Positions 1 through 10,255 of a stretch of DNA of 64,000 nt are shown piece after piece. The stretch covers positions 78,979 to 142,978 of the forward strand of contig NMRA01000126.1 of assembly GCA_002633005.1 (NCBI GenBank), read 5' to 3'. The DNA is from Phoronis australis. Its lineage: Eukaryota > Phoronida > Phoronidae. Numbering within the stretch: the first letter of the stretch is position 1; every line of letters begins with the position of its first letter. The translations under genes and the position numbers were made by a program. The notes beneath the pieces were generated by a model. The model was not told the origin of the DNA. It made no database searches and worked only from the letters and a program-made list of their open reading frames with translations.

Positions 1-1321
1 CTTATGTTTCCAAACTAGTTTTGCTAATTAACGAACTTGATAAATTCACTAACTTGGCATCTTTTGATATGTAAACAACGACTTATTACGTCCCACACGA
101 TTTCAAAGTACCTTAGTGTTCACAGCTTTACACGACGATATTAGGAACTAAGTGAAGCCCCTTGGTTATTTCTACCATCATTCTACGTAGCAAACTTAGT
201 TTTCAGTTTGAAGTAGTCAATATTCCGCTATTTTTGCTCAATATTATGTTTTGCTTAAGTAAGTCATTGCTGTACAGTGGCAGATCTACGATTTCAGTAA
301 GGGGGGGGGGTTTAGGATTCGAGAGAATCCGAGGCGCGTAGCGCCGAGGAGAAGGAAGGTCGCGAGAGGGTTTCCCTCCTCCCGTGTAAGATTTTTTGGG
401 ATTTTTAGTAGCTAATTTCGTTTTTCTGGCGATTTTTTCCAGTTCTTATTTTTGATCCTGTCCCGAGGGGGGGTTTAAACCCCCTGAACCCCCCCCTGTA
501 GATCCGCATCTGCACTGTATAGTGAAAGCCTGAACATAATAGTTCGCTTTCTAGGTTACTTATTTGTATTTAATGTATTTTGATTTATTTGTAACAATGA
601 AAAAATATTCCGCTATAGGATATGACTTCGTCGCGTGCCCCTTTAAGACCAGGCGGGCATGATGCTGGACTCTTAGACTGGAGTTTAGTCCCCTCATATT
701 AGAATTTCGGTTGCCTCCGTGAAGGTCTTAGCACGAGGGCCATGAACTTCAGTTTTGAACATCGTGTCAGGTGCGTAGGGCAGAGATTGGAGCTGGATCG
801 TGGTTCGGTACCGGAATTAAGAGGTCCGGTCATGAAATGGGTCCCATGTCCTGACCTTGAATTTAAATCGGATTCGCAGAAAGAACACAAGAATGTGCCG
901 ATACATCCATGTTTGATCACGAACGCATGTCTGTACACTTTGCTGTCAAACAAAATTTAATTGTGTCAAATTAAAGCCTTAAGCGCCATAAGGGCAATAA
1001 TGACCTCCAAAGAGCCCAGTTTATTCGCTATAATTGGTGTGTTTACTTGCATTCGAAGTTTTCTGTTTGTTTATCGCTAAGCATACTATCGAGTTACACC
1101 TTGCTATTTACTTGACTGGAAGAGGCCATATGACATTTGCAGTTAAATCAACCTTTTTGTTAAGTGGAGAAATGACAAAGGGACAAAAATCGTGTTGATT
1201 TTGAATGCCTTCAAGTGCTCGAAATACTTTCTTTCAACTAACTTTTAACAATGTCAATAATTTCTAAAAATCTCGAAGCACGTGTTGCAGTCTAATGGAA
1301 TTTACGTACTATAAAGCCCTA
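1..1321. repeat. Direct duplication, copy 1 (with MITE insertion)
   Basis: This stretch is nearly identical to 2443-3526, differing by scattered substitutions, a few short indels and one 243-bp insertion at 275-517. The similarity stops exactly at the single N at 1322, so copy 1 ends at what looks like a contig join. An open frame near 742-960 is present in both copies with several substitutions but resembles no protein I know, so I do not call it a gene. The block is either a true tandem duplication or two haplotypes left side by side by the assembler. Confidence 0.85.
275..517. mobile_element. 243-bp MITE with TA target-site duplication
   Basis: The ends are inverted: the left starts CAGTGGCAGATCTACG and the right, read on the other strand, starts CAGTGCAGATGCGGATCTAC. 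A poly-G run lies inside the left end and a poly-C run inside the right. TA sits on both sides (273-274 and 518-519). The second copy of the duplicated block has the uninterrupted empty site gctgTAtagtg near 2719-2729. There is no coding capacity, so it must be non-autonomous. TA duplication with CAGT-type ends suggests Tc1/mariner-like or a related superfamily, which is inference. Confidence 0.85.
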
Positions 1322-1322
1322 N

Positions 1323-2442
1323 AGTTTGTACAATAATAAAGAACGCGCTGATTCATAACAACAAAGTAATATAGAGTAAATTTGTGTCTTGAGTACTGAG
1401 GGCTTGTATGCAAGAAAGTGTAGTTAGAAATAGATAGAATACATTAAGCTTTTAGTTTTGTGTATTGTGCTAACTAAATAGTTAGAAGTACATATACAAT
1501 TGGTGCATTATAATTCATCAAGTCTCTTTTCTTCTTTTCAATCCAAACGCCCCGTGTCACCGTCTTGCGGTTAACTGGTTGGGCGAGCAAAGAAACAACA
1601 TAGTAGACGACTTTCACAGTTAATATCGAGCGTATAAATTTTATGTAACCGAGCCCAGGACCGGTAACCGAGCCCAAGACAGCTGCACCATATTATCTAC
1701 ATGGGGTGGGTGATTAGAAAGCATCATCTTTTCAACATTTCTTTTCTGAGACCCGTTTTCGAGTGGACAAATAACCGCTCTAAACGGTGTCGTGGTGTGC
1801 AGTGATTTGCTGCAAAATGTTCGTGTATCGTTATTACATTCCAGAGTCTAGCGACTTTAACATCTAAAACTATGTTTTGAACTTAAATTTTATACTTTCA
1901 TTTCCTTAAAATCCGGAACCTCGAACCTCGACCACGGTTTCAATTCCATGGATAATATTCTCTCTGTCGAACATGGACGCCAGCTAACCTTCCAAGATCC
2001 GTGGATGGCTGTTTAATTCGATGTTCCAGCGATAATGTTCGCTGGAATCATCTCATAACTGAAGAGTAAATGTTCATGATTGAATTGACTCCATCGGAAC
2101 CTGGAACCTGGAATCACTATCTCTGTTACTGGATTTCAGAACTTGCAGTCTGTCGGATGTGTCAGTCTTGATTCACCATCAAACCGTCCACTGTTTTTGG
2201 TTTCGTTCTTGCACCGACGCTGATACGCCTAATGAGTGCCAACGGCGAAGAAAACCGATTCAATCTACAAAAGCAAAATCCAGTGTTGATGACACTGTTT
2301 TGTAAAATAAATATATAAACAAATTTTACTGGAAATGTTATGGAAAACATTTATCTAGATCTTATATTTTCGACTTCAAATTTACGTATAACAAACAAAA
2401 TGCTCACAATATCGCTCCTCCTCTACGCCACCAGAATGTAAC
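1323..2442. other. Non-coding spacer between duplicated blocks
   Basis: About 1.1 kb between the N and the second copy of the duplication. I see no gene, RNA or clear repeat; the short open frames here have no recognisable domain. Confidence 0.5.
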
Positions 2443-3526
2443 ACTTATGTTTCCAAACTAGTTTTGCTTATTAACGAACTTGATAAATTAATTCACTAAC
2501 TTGGCATCTTTTGATATGTAAACAACGACTTATTACGTCCCACACAATTTCAAAGTACGTTAGTGTTCACAGCTTTACACGACGATATTAGGAACTAAGT
2601 GAAGACCCTTGGTTATTTCTACCATCTGATTCTACGTAGCAAACTTAGTTTTCAGTTTGAAGTAGTCAATATTCCGCTAATTTTGCTCAATATTATGTTT
2701 TGATTAAGTAAGTCATTGCTGTATAGTGAAAGCCTGAACATAATGGTTCGCTACCTAGGTTACGTATTTGTATTTAATGTATTGTCATTTATTTGTAACA
2801 ATGAAAAAATATTCCGCTATCGGATATGACTTCGTCGCGTGCCCCTTTAAGACCAGGCGGGCATGATGCTGGACTCTTAGACTGGAGTTTAGTCTCCTCA
2901 TGTTAGAATTTCGGTTGCCTCTGTGAAGGTCTTGGCACGAGGGCCATGAACTTCAGTTTTGAACATCGTGTCAGGTGCGTAGGGCAGAGATTGGAGCTGG
3001 ATCGTGGTTCGGTACCGGAATTAAGAGGTCCGGTCATGAAATGGGTCCCATGTCCTGACCTTGAATTGAAATCGGATTCGCAGAAAGAACACAAGAATGT
3101 GCCGATACATCCATGTTTGACTACGAATGCAGGTCTGTACACTTTGCTGTCAAACAAAATTTAATTCTGTCAAATTAAAGCCTTAAGCGCTATAAGGGCA
3201 ATAATGACCTCCAAAGAGCCCAGTTTATTCGCTAAAATTGGTGTGTTTACTTGCATTCGAAGTTTTCTGTTTGTTTATCGCTAAGCATACTATCGAGTTA
3301 CACCTTGCTATTTACTTGACTGGAAGAGGCCATATGACATTTGCAGTTAAATCAACCTTTTTGTTAAGTGGAGAAATGACAAAGGGACAAAAATCGTGTT
3401 GATTTTGAATGCCTTCAAGTGCTCGAAATACTTTCTTTCAACTAACTTTTAACAATGTCAATAATTTCTAAAAATCTCAAAGCACGTGTTGCTGTCTGAT
3501 GGAATTTACGTACTATAAAGCCCTAT
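2443..3526. repeat. Direct duplication, copy 2 (empty MITE site)
   Basis: Second copy of the block at 1-1321. It lacks the 243-bp MITE and so preserves the pre-insertion target. After 3526 the sequence diverges from copy 1, at the point where copy 1 meets the N at 1322. Confidence 0.85.
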
Positions 3527-3582
3527 CGAAAATCAGCCCTCGGAAGCGGGGAGGAGGAGTTTGTGTCTGCCGTTGCACGAAA

Positions 3583-3612
3583 CAGTCCCAAATAGGGACT
3601 CTACTACGTTCC
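3583..3612. repeat. Single terminus of the CAGTCCCAAATAGGGACT repeat family
   Basis: The motif CAGTCCCAAATAGGGACTC here is the same as both inverted ends of the 395-bp element at 8531-8925. No partner end was found nearby, so this is a truncated or solitary copy. The 3613-5007 stretch that follows holds no gene or repeat I can recognise. Confidence 0.6.
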
Positions 3613-5007
3613 TTATATATTCTGTGCGTCTGTAGTTAGTTAAATGATAAGGTTCCTACTTATTTTAATTATCATTAAAAGAATCAAACGTGGAGATTCC
3701 TCAACTGAGAATTAGCTATTTGAAGGCACGACAGATGTCGTATCATAGCTCAGGTAAAAGCTTATAACAAGTCTCTCTCACCCAACAACAATCTCTCAAA
3801 ATGCGCCGTAAAACCGACAACATCCCTTTAAACAAAACTTAAAGATTTCTCGACAGGTGTGTCGATCACGTGACGTAAACGTAACCGTTCAAGAATTTAC
3901 TTAGTGTCTTTGATTGATATTGATCCGGACTTTGTTTTGATTTTTGGTATCATATTACAACCACAGGTGCTAACGAGGTAAACTTTATGTATAATAATGC
4001 ACCCAAGACAACAGAATAGCTGTCAATGTGACCGAAAGAAATATAATGTACTCGTAAATCGCTCGAGAAACAGTAAATTAAAGGAGCCGACCCTCATATC
4101 CGAAGAAATGACAATTTCCGTTTGATTACATCCATTCATTCTGTTTGACAAAATCAAAAGAATGCACAGCTCAACGATCATCGAAGTGAAAAACGAATTC
4201 ATTTGTAAACGATATCCGGTTGTTTTATTTAATAATTTCAAAAGAAAGTTGTTTTGCGTTTGAAAAGTTGCATTAATTTTAAAAAGTGAGTTTTCTATCT
4301 AATTTTGTTATCGTTGCTCTGCTGTATTTATAATTAGAATGGCGACAAGCGCCATTTCTTTAAAATATAGGTCCAAAAGAAAATATATGTCATACGGGCT
4401 ACCTGCTTGTTGTAATGTAAATATCTTCTCTATATAATTTGGGTTGCAACTTCCCTCTCATGGCATTACTTCTTTTTAGATAATCAGATAAAGTAAAGCG
4501 TGAAATATACAGTATAATACAATATATTATACCACAATATTAGCCTCGAATGGCAGAAAAATAAGACACATAATTTCCATAAAAATGATATCTTAATTCA
4601 GTGAAATTTTTCTTTCATGTCCTCTCACTTGTAAATCACCGATCTCCAGTTTGAATGCGGGTATCGTGTCGTCAGGATCTTTGACTTGAGAATTATATTC
4701 AGTTACCAGTGGTAACCTACTTTAGCAGACGATAATTTCCCGGTCGAAGCTTAGCGTGAAAAAACGTGTTTTAAGCTACAATAGTTGGTAAACCTTCATT
4801 TATAAATTTAATTTATTTCTATTATATTTAAGTTTTCAATTGGTTTTGAGTAAAAGCATTATTTGACAAAAATAGCTCGGCTTTTCTTAAAAGGTCACGA
4901 CCTCCGACCTCAGGCCTCTGACATAGAAAGTAGTTACAAAGCCGTGGAGAGTCAGAAAAGGTAAATCGATTCATTGCAATGTTTCTCGTTTAGTAGGTGG
5001 TATAAAT

Positions 5008-5168
5008 AGATTATTACATGTTCTCAACCGTTATCCGACTTATCTAGAGCCCTCGTGGATTTTGGAGAATTATCACCCTCGGGGCTAACGCCCCTCGGGC
5101 AATAATTCTCCAAAATCCACTCGGGGCTCTAGATAACGGGGGATAACGACTTCGCCGTGTAATAATCT
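5008..5168. mobile_element. Near-perfect palindromic MITE (~160 bp)
   Basis: The two halves are reverse complements over almost their whole length: the left half begins AGATTATTACATG and runs through TCTAGAGCCC and GATTTTGGAGAATTAT; the right half mirrors this and ends GTGTAATAATCT. The centre is CCTCGGGGCTAACGCCCCTCGGG. Single-stranded DNA or a transcript would fold into a long hairpin. There is no coding capacity. AT-rich sequence on both sides is compatible with a short AT target duplication. Confidence 0.8.
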
Positions 5169-5170
5169 AT

Positions 5171-5222
5171 ATGTATAATATAATATAATATAATATAATA
5201 AAGGATATTATAATATATAAAA
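5171..5222. repeat. AT-rich microsatellite (TAATA-type)
   Basis: A run of ataat/atata units immediately after the palindromic MITE, probably expanded from its AT-rich insertion site. Confidence 0.7.
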
Positions 5223-5468
5223 TAAACATCCAATTTCAATTCTATCGCCCTTGATGGGACACATGTGTGAATACATTTTTTTTCCTACGCAATTTATATC
5301 AGACCTCATCCGATAGCTGGCACTGCTAACAAGACTACCTGAAGATCACAGCAGTCACGCTGGTTGGTTGATTGAAAATGACAAAACTCCAACGACTTCA
5401 ACAAATTTAGCAAGTTGGGAGGTTTATAGTAAAATAACACTCGTCAGCTTTTATTGATGCCAATTAAT

Positions 5469-5693
5469 CTATCGAAGCTCTTCACCCCAACGAACTCCAG
5501 GAGTAAAAACGTTGACAGTACCTCTTGGGTGTTGTAAGCCAGTCGTTGTCGCGCCGGGACTCGCTGTCAGAACAAAGCTGCCATGTCCCTCATGGTCAGG
5601 AGCGATGACCTTCAACTCAATCGAAAAGCACTTGAGCTTAGAGGCAAGATACTGTAGTTTGGTCAACCGTGAAGTGTCCATGATGTCAGGCAT
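5469..5693 (-). other. Unassigned 74-codon open frame, possible element relic
   Basis: The minus strand carries a balanced-composition open frame starting MPDIMDTSRLTKLQYLASK and ending in a basic, Gly/Arg-containing tail. A potential upstream mini-exon (ATGGCGTCC at 5925, donor GTAAGTG at 5909) could precede it, but the splice cannot be shown. I recognise no domain. It could be a fragment of an old retroelement or a chance frame. The surrounding 5700-7395 stretch shows no other supported feature. Confidence 0.2.
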
Positions 5694-7395
5694 TTAGCCC
5701 ATTATTCAGTGCTATCTTGCAGCAGACCAATGAGGTAGCTCACTGATCAGACTAAGGATCTTCCAGTGCACGCTTAGAGGAAATAACTGGTGTCATTTGC
5801 AGCAACCGAAAAGTGTGTCATTTGTCACTAGGACTCGGAATAAGATCTACACCAGTGGATCTGTCGATTTCGACTGGATGTTCGCTGACAGTTAACTTGG
5901 CTCACTTACCAACAGAGGACGCCATATTAGAGCTGGTAACTCGCCAAGTACAAAAGGTTTGAGATTTAGTTAATGCTCTCTTGGTGGTGGGTTAATCACT
6001 TCGAAGAGACACAAGAAAGTCATTTATGCCAACTATAACGCGACTACTGCCAATTTCTACCCTAATGTTTGCCGAGAGACACAATTTCAAAAGCCCAAGG
6101 GCTTGAAATAACTCCACCCTATTTCCTGTTCTCGCCGGTCGGATCCACTTACGTTAGTTGATTAATTCATCTGCGAGGAAAGTAACTCAGCTTTTAGGGT
6201 AGGAGACTAGGTAGCTGTTTTAATAAGACAAACACGTGAATTCTACGTAAAACGGTTGACGAGTCAAATTCCCGTTCACTTCACCTGCAGCGCCATGGGT
6301 GTAAATATTCAGATTTCTGTCGAGAAAAAATATATAATTTTGCAGATATTTGGCTAAATGTACAGTTTTGTCGATAAGGTCACATATATATCCTTAAACG
6401 AACGCAAGAGTGCACCTTTGGGCTACTCCCCGGCAGATTCATAGCATCAAAAAATCTATTTATTTGCGAAAAGTCATTGAGAATTCCCGTCTGGGATCAG
6501 AATGTGGGTGTGTTGGATTATATGCAACAACACGAAAGATGAAGCCTAAGACATTTGTTTTCCACAGAATTGGGAAACAGGTGCTTATTTACCCACATTC
6601 ACCATATCTAAAATCGTTCCGCGACTAGAACGAAAACTTGCTTGACAACAAAATTGCCGTGCTAATGAAAAGTCACCAGCCACGCGCGGTTGGAAAAACA
6701 CGAACTTTTCCAAAGCAAAGTTGATGGAGACTTATAAGATTTACCTAATCAAGTAATCGCCGTCACACCAGCTTTTCAACACGTTTCCTACAAGCTACGG
6801 GATATTGTCAATCAGCGAATGAACGAAAGAAATACAATACTTAGGTGTTACGGATATAATCACCACACGCGAAGAAAATTTATGATGCTATTGGAATATT
6901 GAAGAAAGTTTTGCGCCAGTGAAACACATTTTGCTGTCCATAATTGGTTGATAGCTCCAACTGTGCTTGATAAGTAATTTCATGAAATTACGACAATTGA
7001 TGACCAAGACCGAAATGGAGTGGACAAGATAAGATTTCTACATGACACACTAAATAATTAGACTTTTTCTTTTGCTCATTTCGAACAATTAGTGAATTTT
7101 CTCAGGTGGAAGATAACATTTTAATCCAAATATTAGCACAAATTTTTGTATTATTGTAACACTGACTTTCAAAAGTTTGACTAGAAACGTTGCGTGCAAA
7201 ATTCCGTTGTTGAAATCTATTTATTTCGAACGAAATTCATGCCGTATTAAATTAGCTCTATTTGTGTTTCATCTAAAGTCTGGCGCACATATAAATCATT
7301 CGATGGGGAGACGTTTTCGTCAAGTTGGTTTCCCCGCATCGAATAATGAACTCCGACATTCTTAATTCCGGTGACGTTTATAACAAAAAGCTCCC

Positions 7396-8410
7396 TATAA
7401 CTGTGTCCAGACAGGGCACTTAAACTAGCGCAAGTTGCGCCTGGAACAACATCCGCCCGATCAACCGCGTGTCTAATTAACAATCACACAGTTGGTGTTA
7501 AAAAAGTGAAGCAGGGGGCAATCACTTAGCGCTTGTCATTCTAGCACCGTTAGTACCGGCTACACAACTGCAAAATGGCGGGAGTTCAAGAAAACAGTAC
7601 AACGGTTTGCGATATTTTCGGTAATTTTGTTTTATTTATTGCATTTAGCAATGAAAACGAAAGCAAAAAGGAATTTGGTGTGAGGGTTGTAAATGGTACG
7701 AAAAGCAATGATTCATCACTCGAATAAACTCAATTGCGCAAGCGCGTAGCTAATAATTACTCCTGCCTTGCCCCAGTTTGCTGTCCACATGGGCCCTTGA
7801 AGTGGGGCAAGTTTATCACTGGGCTTAAGTTGCATTACCTCCGGCTTGTCGAAGATGTGGGGTTAAAGATACTATGTCTCATTAAAATGTGAATATGCAA
7901 ATGAAGTACTGGTTTACAAACAACCCCGGGTCTTCCGATGTGCCAGAAACCATGCGAGAACCAGTTACCATTCCAATCTCGCGAGAAGTCTCATTTTCCT
8001 ACAATATTTTTATGTAAATGAGTATGGTAATATTTTATCGTTACCCTAATAAAAAAGGCACAGTTTTTTATCATTTGTTCATTCCACTATCAAATAACGT
8101 TTGCGTAGTATTGGAATTAGTAGAGTTTTCTAAGTGTTTTTCAGTGTATCAGTTGTGGTGTTTTCTTTAAAAGCGCAATTTATTTACAATTTGTTTCTTT
8201 TCTTGATTATACTGGTACACACAGTTCTCTAGGAAGTCATAAATTTTAATACTCAGGATTTTAATGAGTTACAGCATCTTTAATTGTCACACTCGTGTCA
8301 AGTTGCACTAGTTTAACTTTTGTCCACACGGTCAATTAAACTAGAGCACGTCTGTTGCACCTAGGGCGACTTGCGCTACTTTAAGTGCCCATTTTGACAC
8401 AGCTTATTCC
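7396..8410. mobile_element. ~1.0-kb element with inverted ends
   Basis: The left end near 7396-7450 (gtgtccagacagggcactta, then actagcgcaagttgcgcc) recurs inverted near 8355-8405 (gcgacttgcgctactttaag, then tgcccattttgacacagc). A related internal piece (gaagtggggcaagttt) lies near 7798. No transposase frame is visible, so it is probably a non-autonomous DNA transposon. A start-like ATGGCGGGAG at 7575 with a following GTAATT lies inside it. Confidence 0.6.
8172..8300. repeat. Dispersed repeat, copy A
   Basis: Sequence from gcgcaatttatttacaattt to about 8300 is similar to 25835-25970 in NSUN4 intron 3, with shared landmarks such as gtacacacagtt, aggaagt and ttttaatgag. The copies are diverged and in the same orientation. 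It lies inside the 7396-8410 element, so the intron copy may be a remnant of the same family. Confidence 0.6.
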
Positions 8411-8530
8411 AGCGAAAAAAGGCGCTTAGGACGTAAGCACACGTAACGAAACGCATCAGCTGTTGTAGTCGAATGTTTCAACAACGCAAAGTCCCTGGAT
8501 ATTATTGATCCCACTGTGGCCGGTTACATA

Positions 8531-8925
8531 CAGTCCCAAATAGGGACTCAACTAAGGTCCCTAAGTCTTTTTGCGTATTTGTGTCTTTATGGACTCACAT
8601 ATGCAATATTTTTCTATCATTTCATCCTTATTATGAGCTTCTCTTTGATCAATGGCATATTCTAATCATTGAACTAAAAACTGAGCCCAGAGTTCATTGA
8701 AAATAAATAGGAACTCAATCCTTAAATTGGGGGTGTTGCATGAAAAGATTCCTAAAGATTTTCGATAATATTGACAATTCAACGTCCACTCTCGACTGGT
8801 ATCAGAGTCAAAACTTGACTTAGTAATGAAACTAAAACAATCCAAGAAAAGGCAATCGATGTTTTCACAAGTCCAAAAATACGCAGTAGATTTAGGGAAC
8901 TTAGTTGAGTCCCTATTTGGGACTG
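8531..8925. mobile_element. 395-bp MITE with ~55-bp terminal inverted repeats
   Basis: Left end CAGTCCCAAATAGGGACTCA continues ACTAAGGTCCCTAA. The right end, read on the other strand, is CAGTCCCAAATAGGGACTCA followed by ACTAAGTTCCCTAA, and the match runs on through GCGTATTT. Each terminus contains its own small inverted repeat (AGTCCC/GGGACT). A long minus-strand frame (8666-9250) runs out of this MITE and is therefore not a credible gene. Confidence 0.8.
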
Positions 8926-9062
8926 TTTCCTGCAACCGGGCACTGGAGTCAAAAGAACTCCGGGAAGTTTTCTTGCGGAAGTTTAAACTGATGTAAAATT
9001 TTAAAAAGAAATAAAGCTGAAAAATAGTATTGCGTTTAATTTCATTTTTATCATTACCTAAT

Positions 9063-9413
9063 ATGGAAAATACTAAAGATAAGATTGATGGAACTTTGGG
9101 AAAAGGCAGCAACTGCGCTCTTATTTTTCTTATGCCAGACTTCATGTTTACTACGGGAACAGAAAAATTTCCAAACAACGCGAGGCAAGCCATATTGAAT
9201 TTACATTCAAAAATCGACGCAAATCTTAGCAGAAAGCAAATGGTAGACAAATGTAGAATTACTTCACTGACGAGAACAATTAAGGCAACGCTTCACGTTT
9301 ACGCATGCAAGACGTGTTGGACTGTTGGCTCACATAGTAAATGGGAATTCATTTCCTTGGGTAAAATTCCCAAAAAAAACCCGAAGTGCGGCGACAAATT
9401 ATTTTACACATAA
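9063..9413 (+). CDS. Hypothetical small protein with Cys-rich C-terminus (uncertain)
   Basis: A single open frame of 116 codons from ATG 9063 (an in-frame ATG lies 11 codons upstream at 9030) to TAA 9411-9413. The C-terminal third has a YACKTCW segment and a later KNPKCGDKLFY segment, a spacing that resembles a zinc ribbon (CxxC followed by a knuckle lacking one Cys). The sequence is mostly polar and has no signal peptide or membrane segment. It starts just outside the MITE ending at 8925. No family is recognised. It may be an intronless lineage-specific gene, an element-derived fragment or chance; I lean slightly to the last two. Confidence 0.3.
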   Translation: MENTKDKIDGTLGKGSNCALIFLMPDFMFTTGTEKFPNNARQAILNLHSKIDANLSRKQMVDKCRITSLTRTIKATLHVYACKTCWTVGSHSKWEFISLGKIPKKNPKCGDKLFYT

Positions 9414-10134
9414 TTTACAAACTACTTGAGTTGACCATCCCCATTTACAATGTCCACTTGAAATCGCGTCACAGGTAAAGAGTAATGCAAAGCACAATAG
9501 GTAAACCACGGGTACCAAACCCCTTATGACGACCGTGACGACGGGCGCATACTTGTGTTCAATTATACAGTATAAATTCTTCAGTGTACATGTTTTCGAC
9601 TAGTTACACCCTCGTTGTAGCTTAATTGAGTACGCATGTCAAACCGGCAAATATTTGTAGGTTTGGCTAATACCTGTCACACACAGACAATGAATAAAGA
9701 CGATTGAAACACCCGCTACGTTTACGGCAGTAATTTATTGGTAAATGAGTTTTAATTAAAAGTGTATTGTACGTGGCAACTACGCCAATCAAAAACTAAT
9801 GAAATCAATTAAGGACAAAAGCGGGCACCTACTCGATTATTTTGCTATCAGCGGTACCGACTTGATCCCGTGGAGAAGGCTATTTGAGTCTCTTACTAGA
9901 CCGACTCAAGGGTTTGAAGAAAAGTTTGAATCAGGTGGTCCGCGAAACCACAACTGAGGGCAATCACTGTGTATGCAATATTGAAGGTCTTACAAGAATA
10001 TCTATTGTATATTGTGAGGGGCCATCAAAGTAAAACGTATTCTTACCAATGGAATTTAGTAAATATATAGTCTTTTCTTTAATTTTCATGGTGTGATCAT
10101 TGCACTGATCACGTGGAACAGAGCTGAGGAGCTA

Positions 10135-10255
10135 GAGACCTGACTCTAGGGTTTCAGTATAGCAATGTGCCCCAGTGGGACTCGAACCCACGACTTTCTG
10201 TAAAGGTTGCGGACACTATAGGCCACAGTGCCAGCTCCTTTTCTGATGTGTTTAC
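10135..10255 (-). repeat. tRNA-derived SINE head or tRNA pseudogene
   Basis: On the minus strand, TGGCACTGTGGCCTATAGTG resembles a pol III A box. GTGGGTTCGAGTCCCAC is a perfect T-arm with a B box. The acceptor stem does not pair (GGAGCTG against GGGGCAC) and no clean anticodon arm forms, so this is not a functional tRNA gene. It is most likely a tRNA-derived SINE. Confidence 0.65.

Noticed and set aside
7575-7620. ATGGCGGGAG start followed by a GTAATT donor, resembling a first coding exon
   Set aside because: It lies inside the 7396-8410 inverted-end element and no downstream exon fits.
8666-9250. 194-codon minus-strand open frame
   Set aside because: About half of it is the 8531-8925 MITE, and the rest is antisense to the more plausible 9063-9413 frame; no domain.
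10135-10255. Possible functional tRNA gene
   Set aside because: The T-arm is perfect but the acceptor stem does not pair and there is no anticodon arm.
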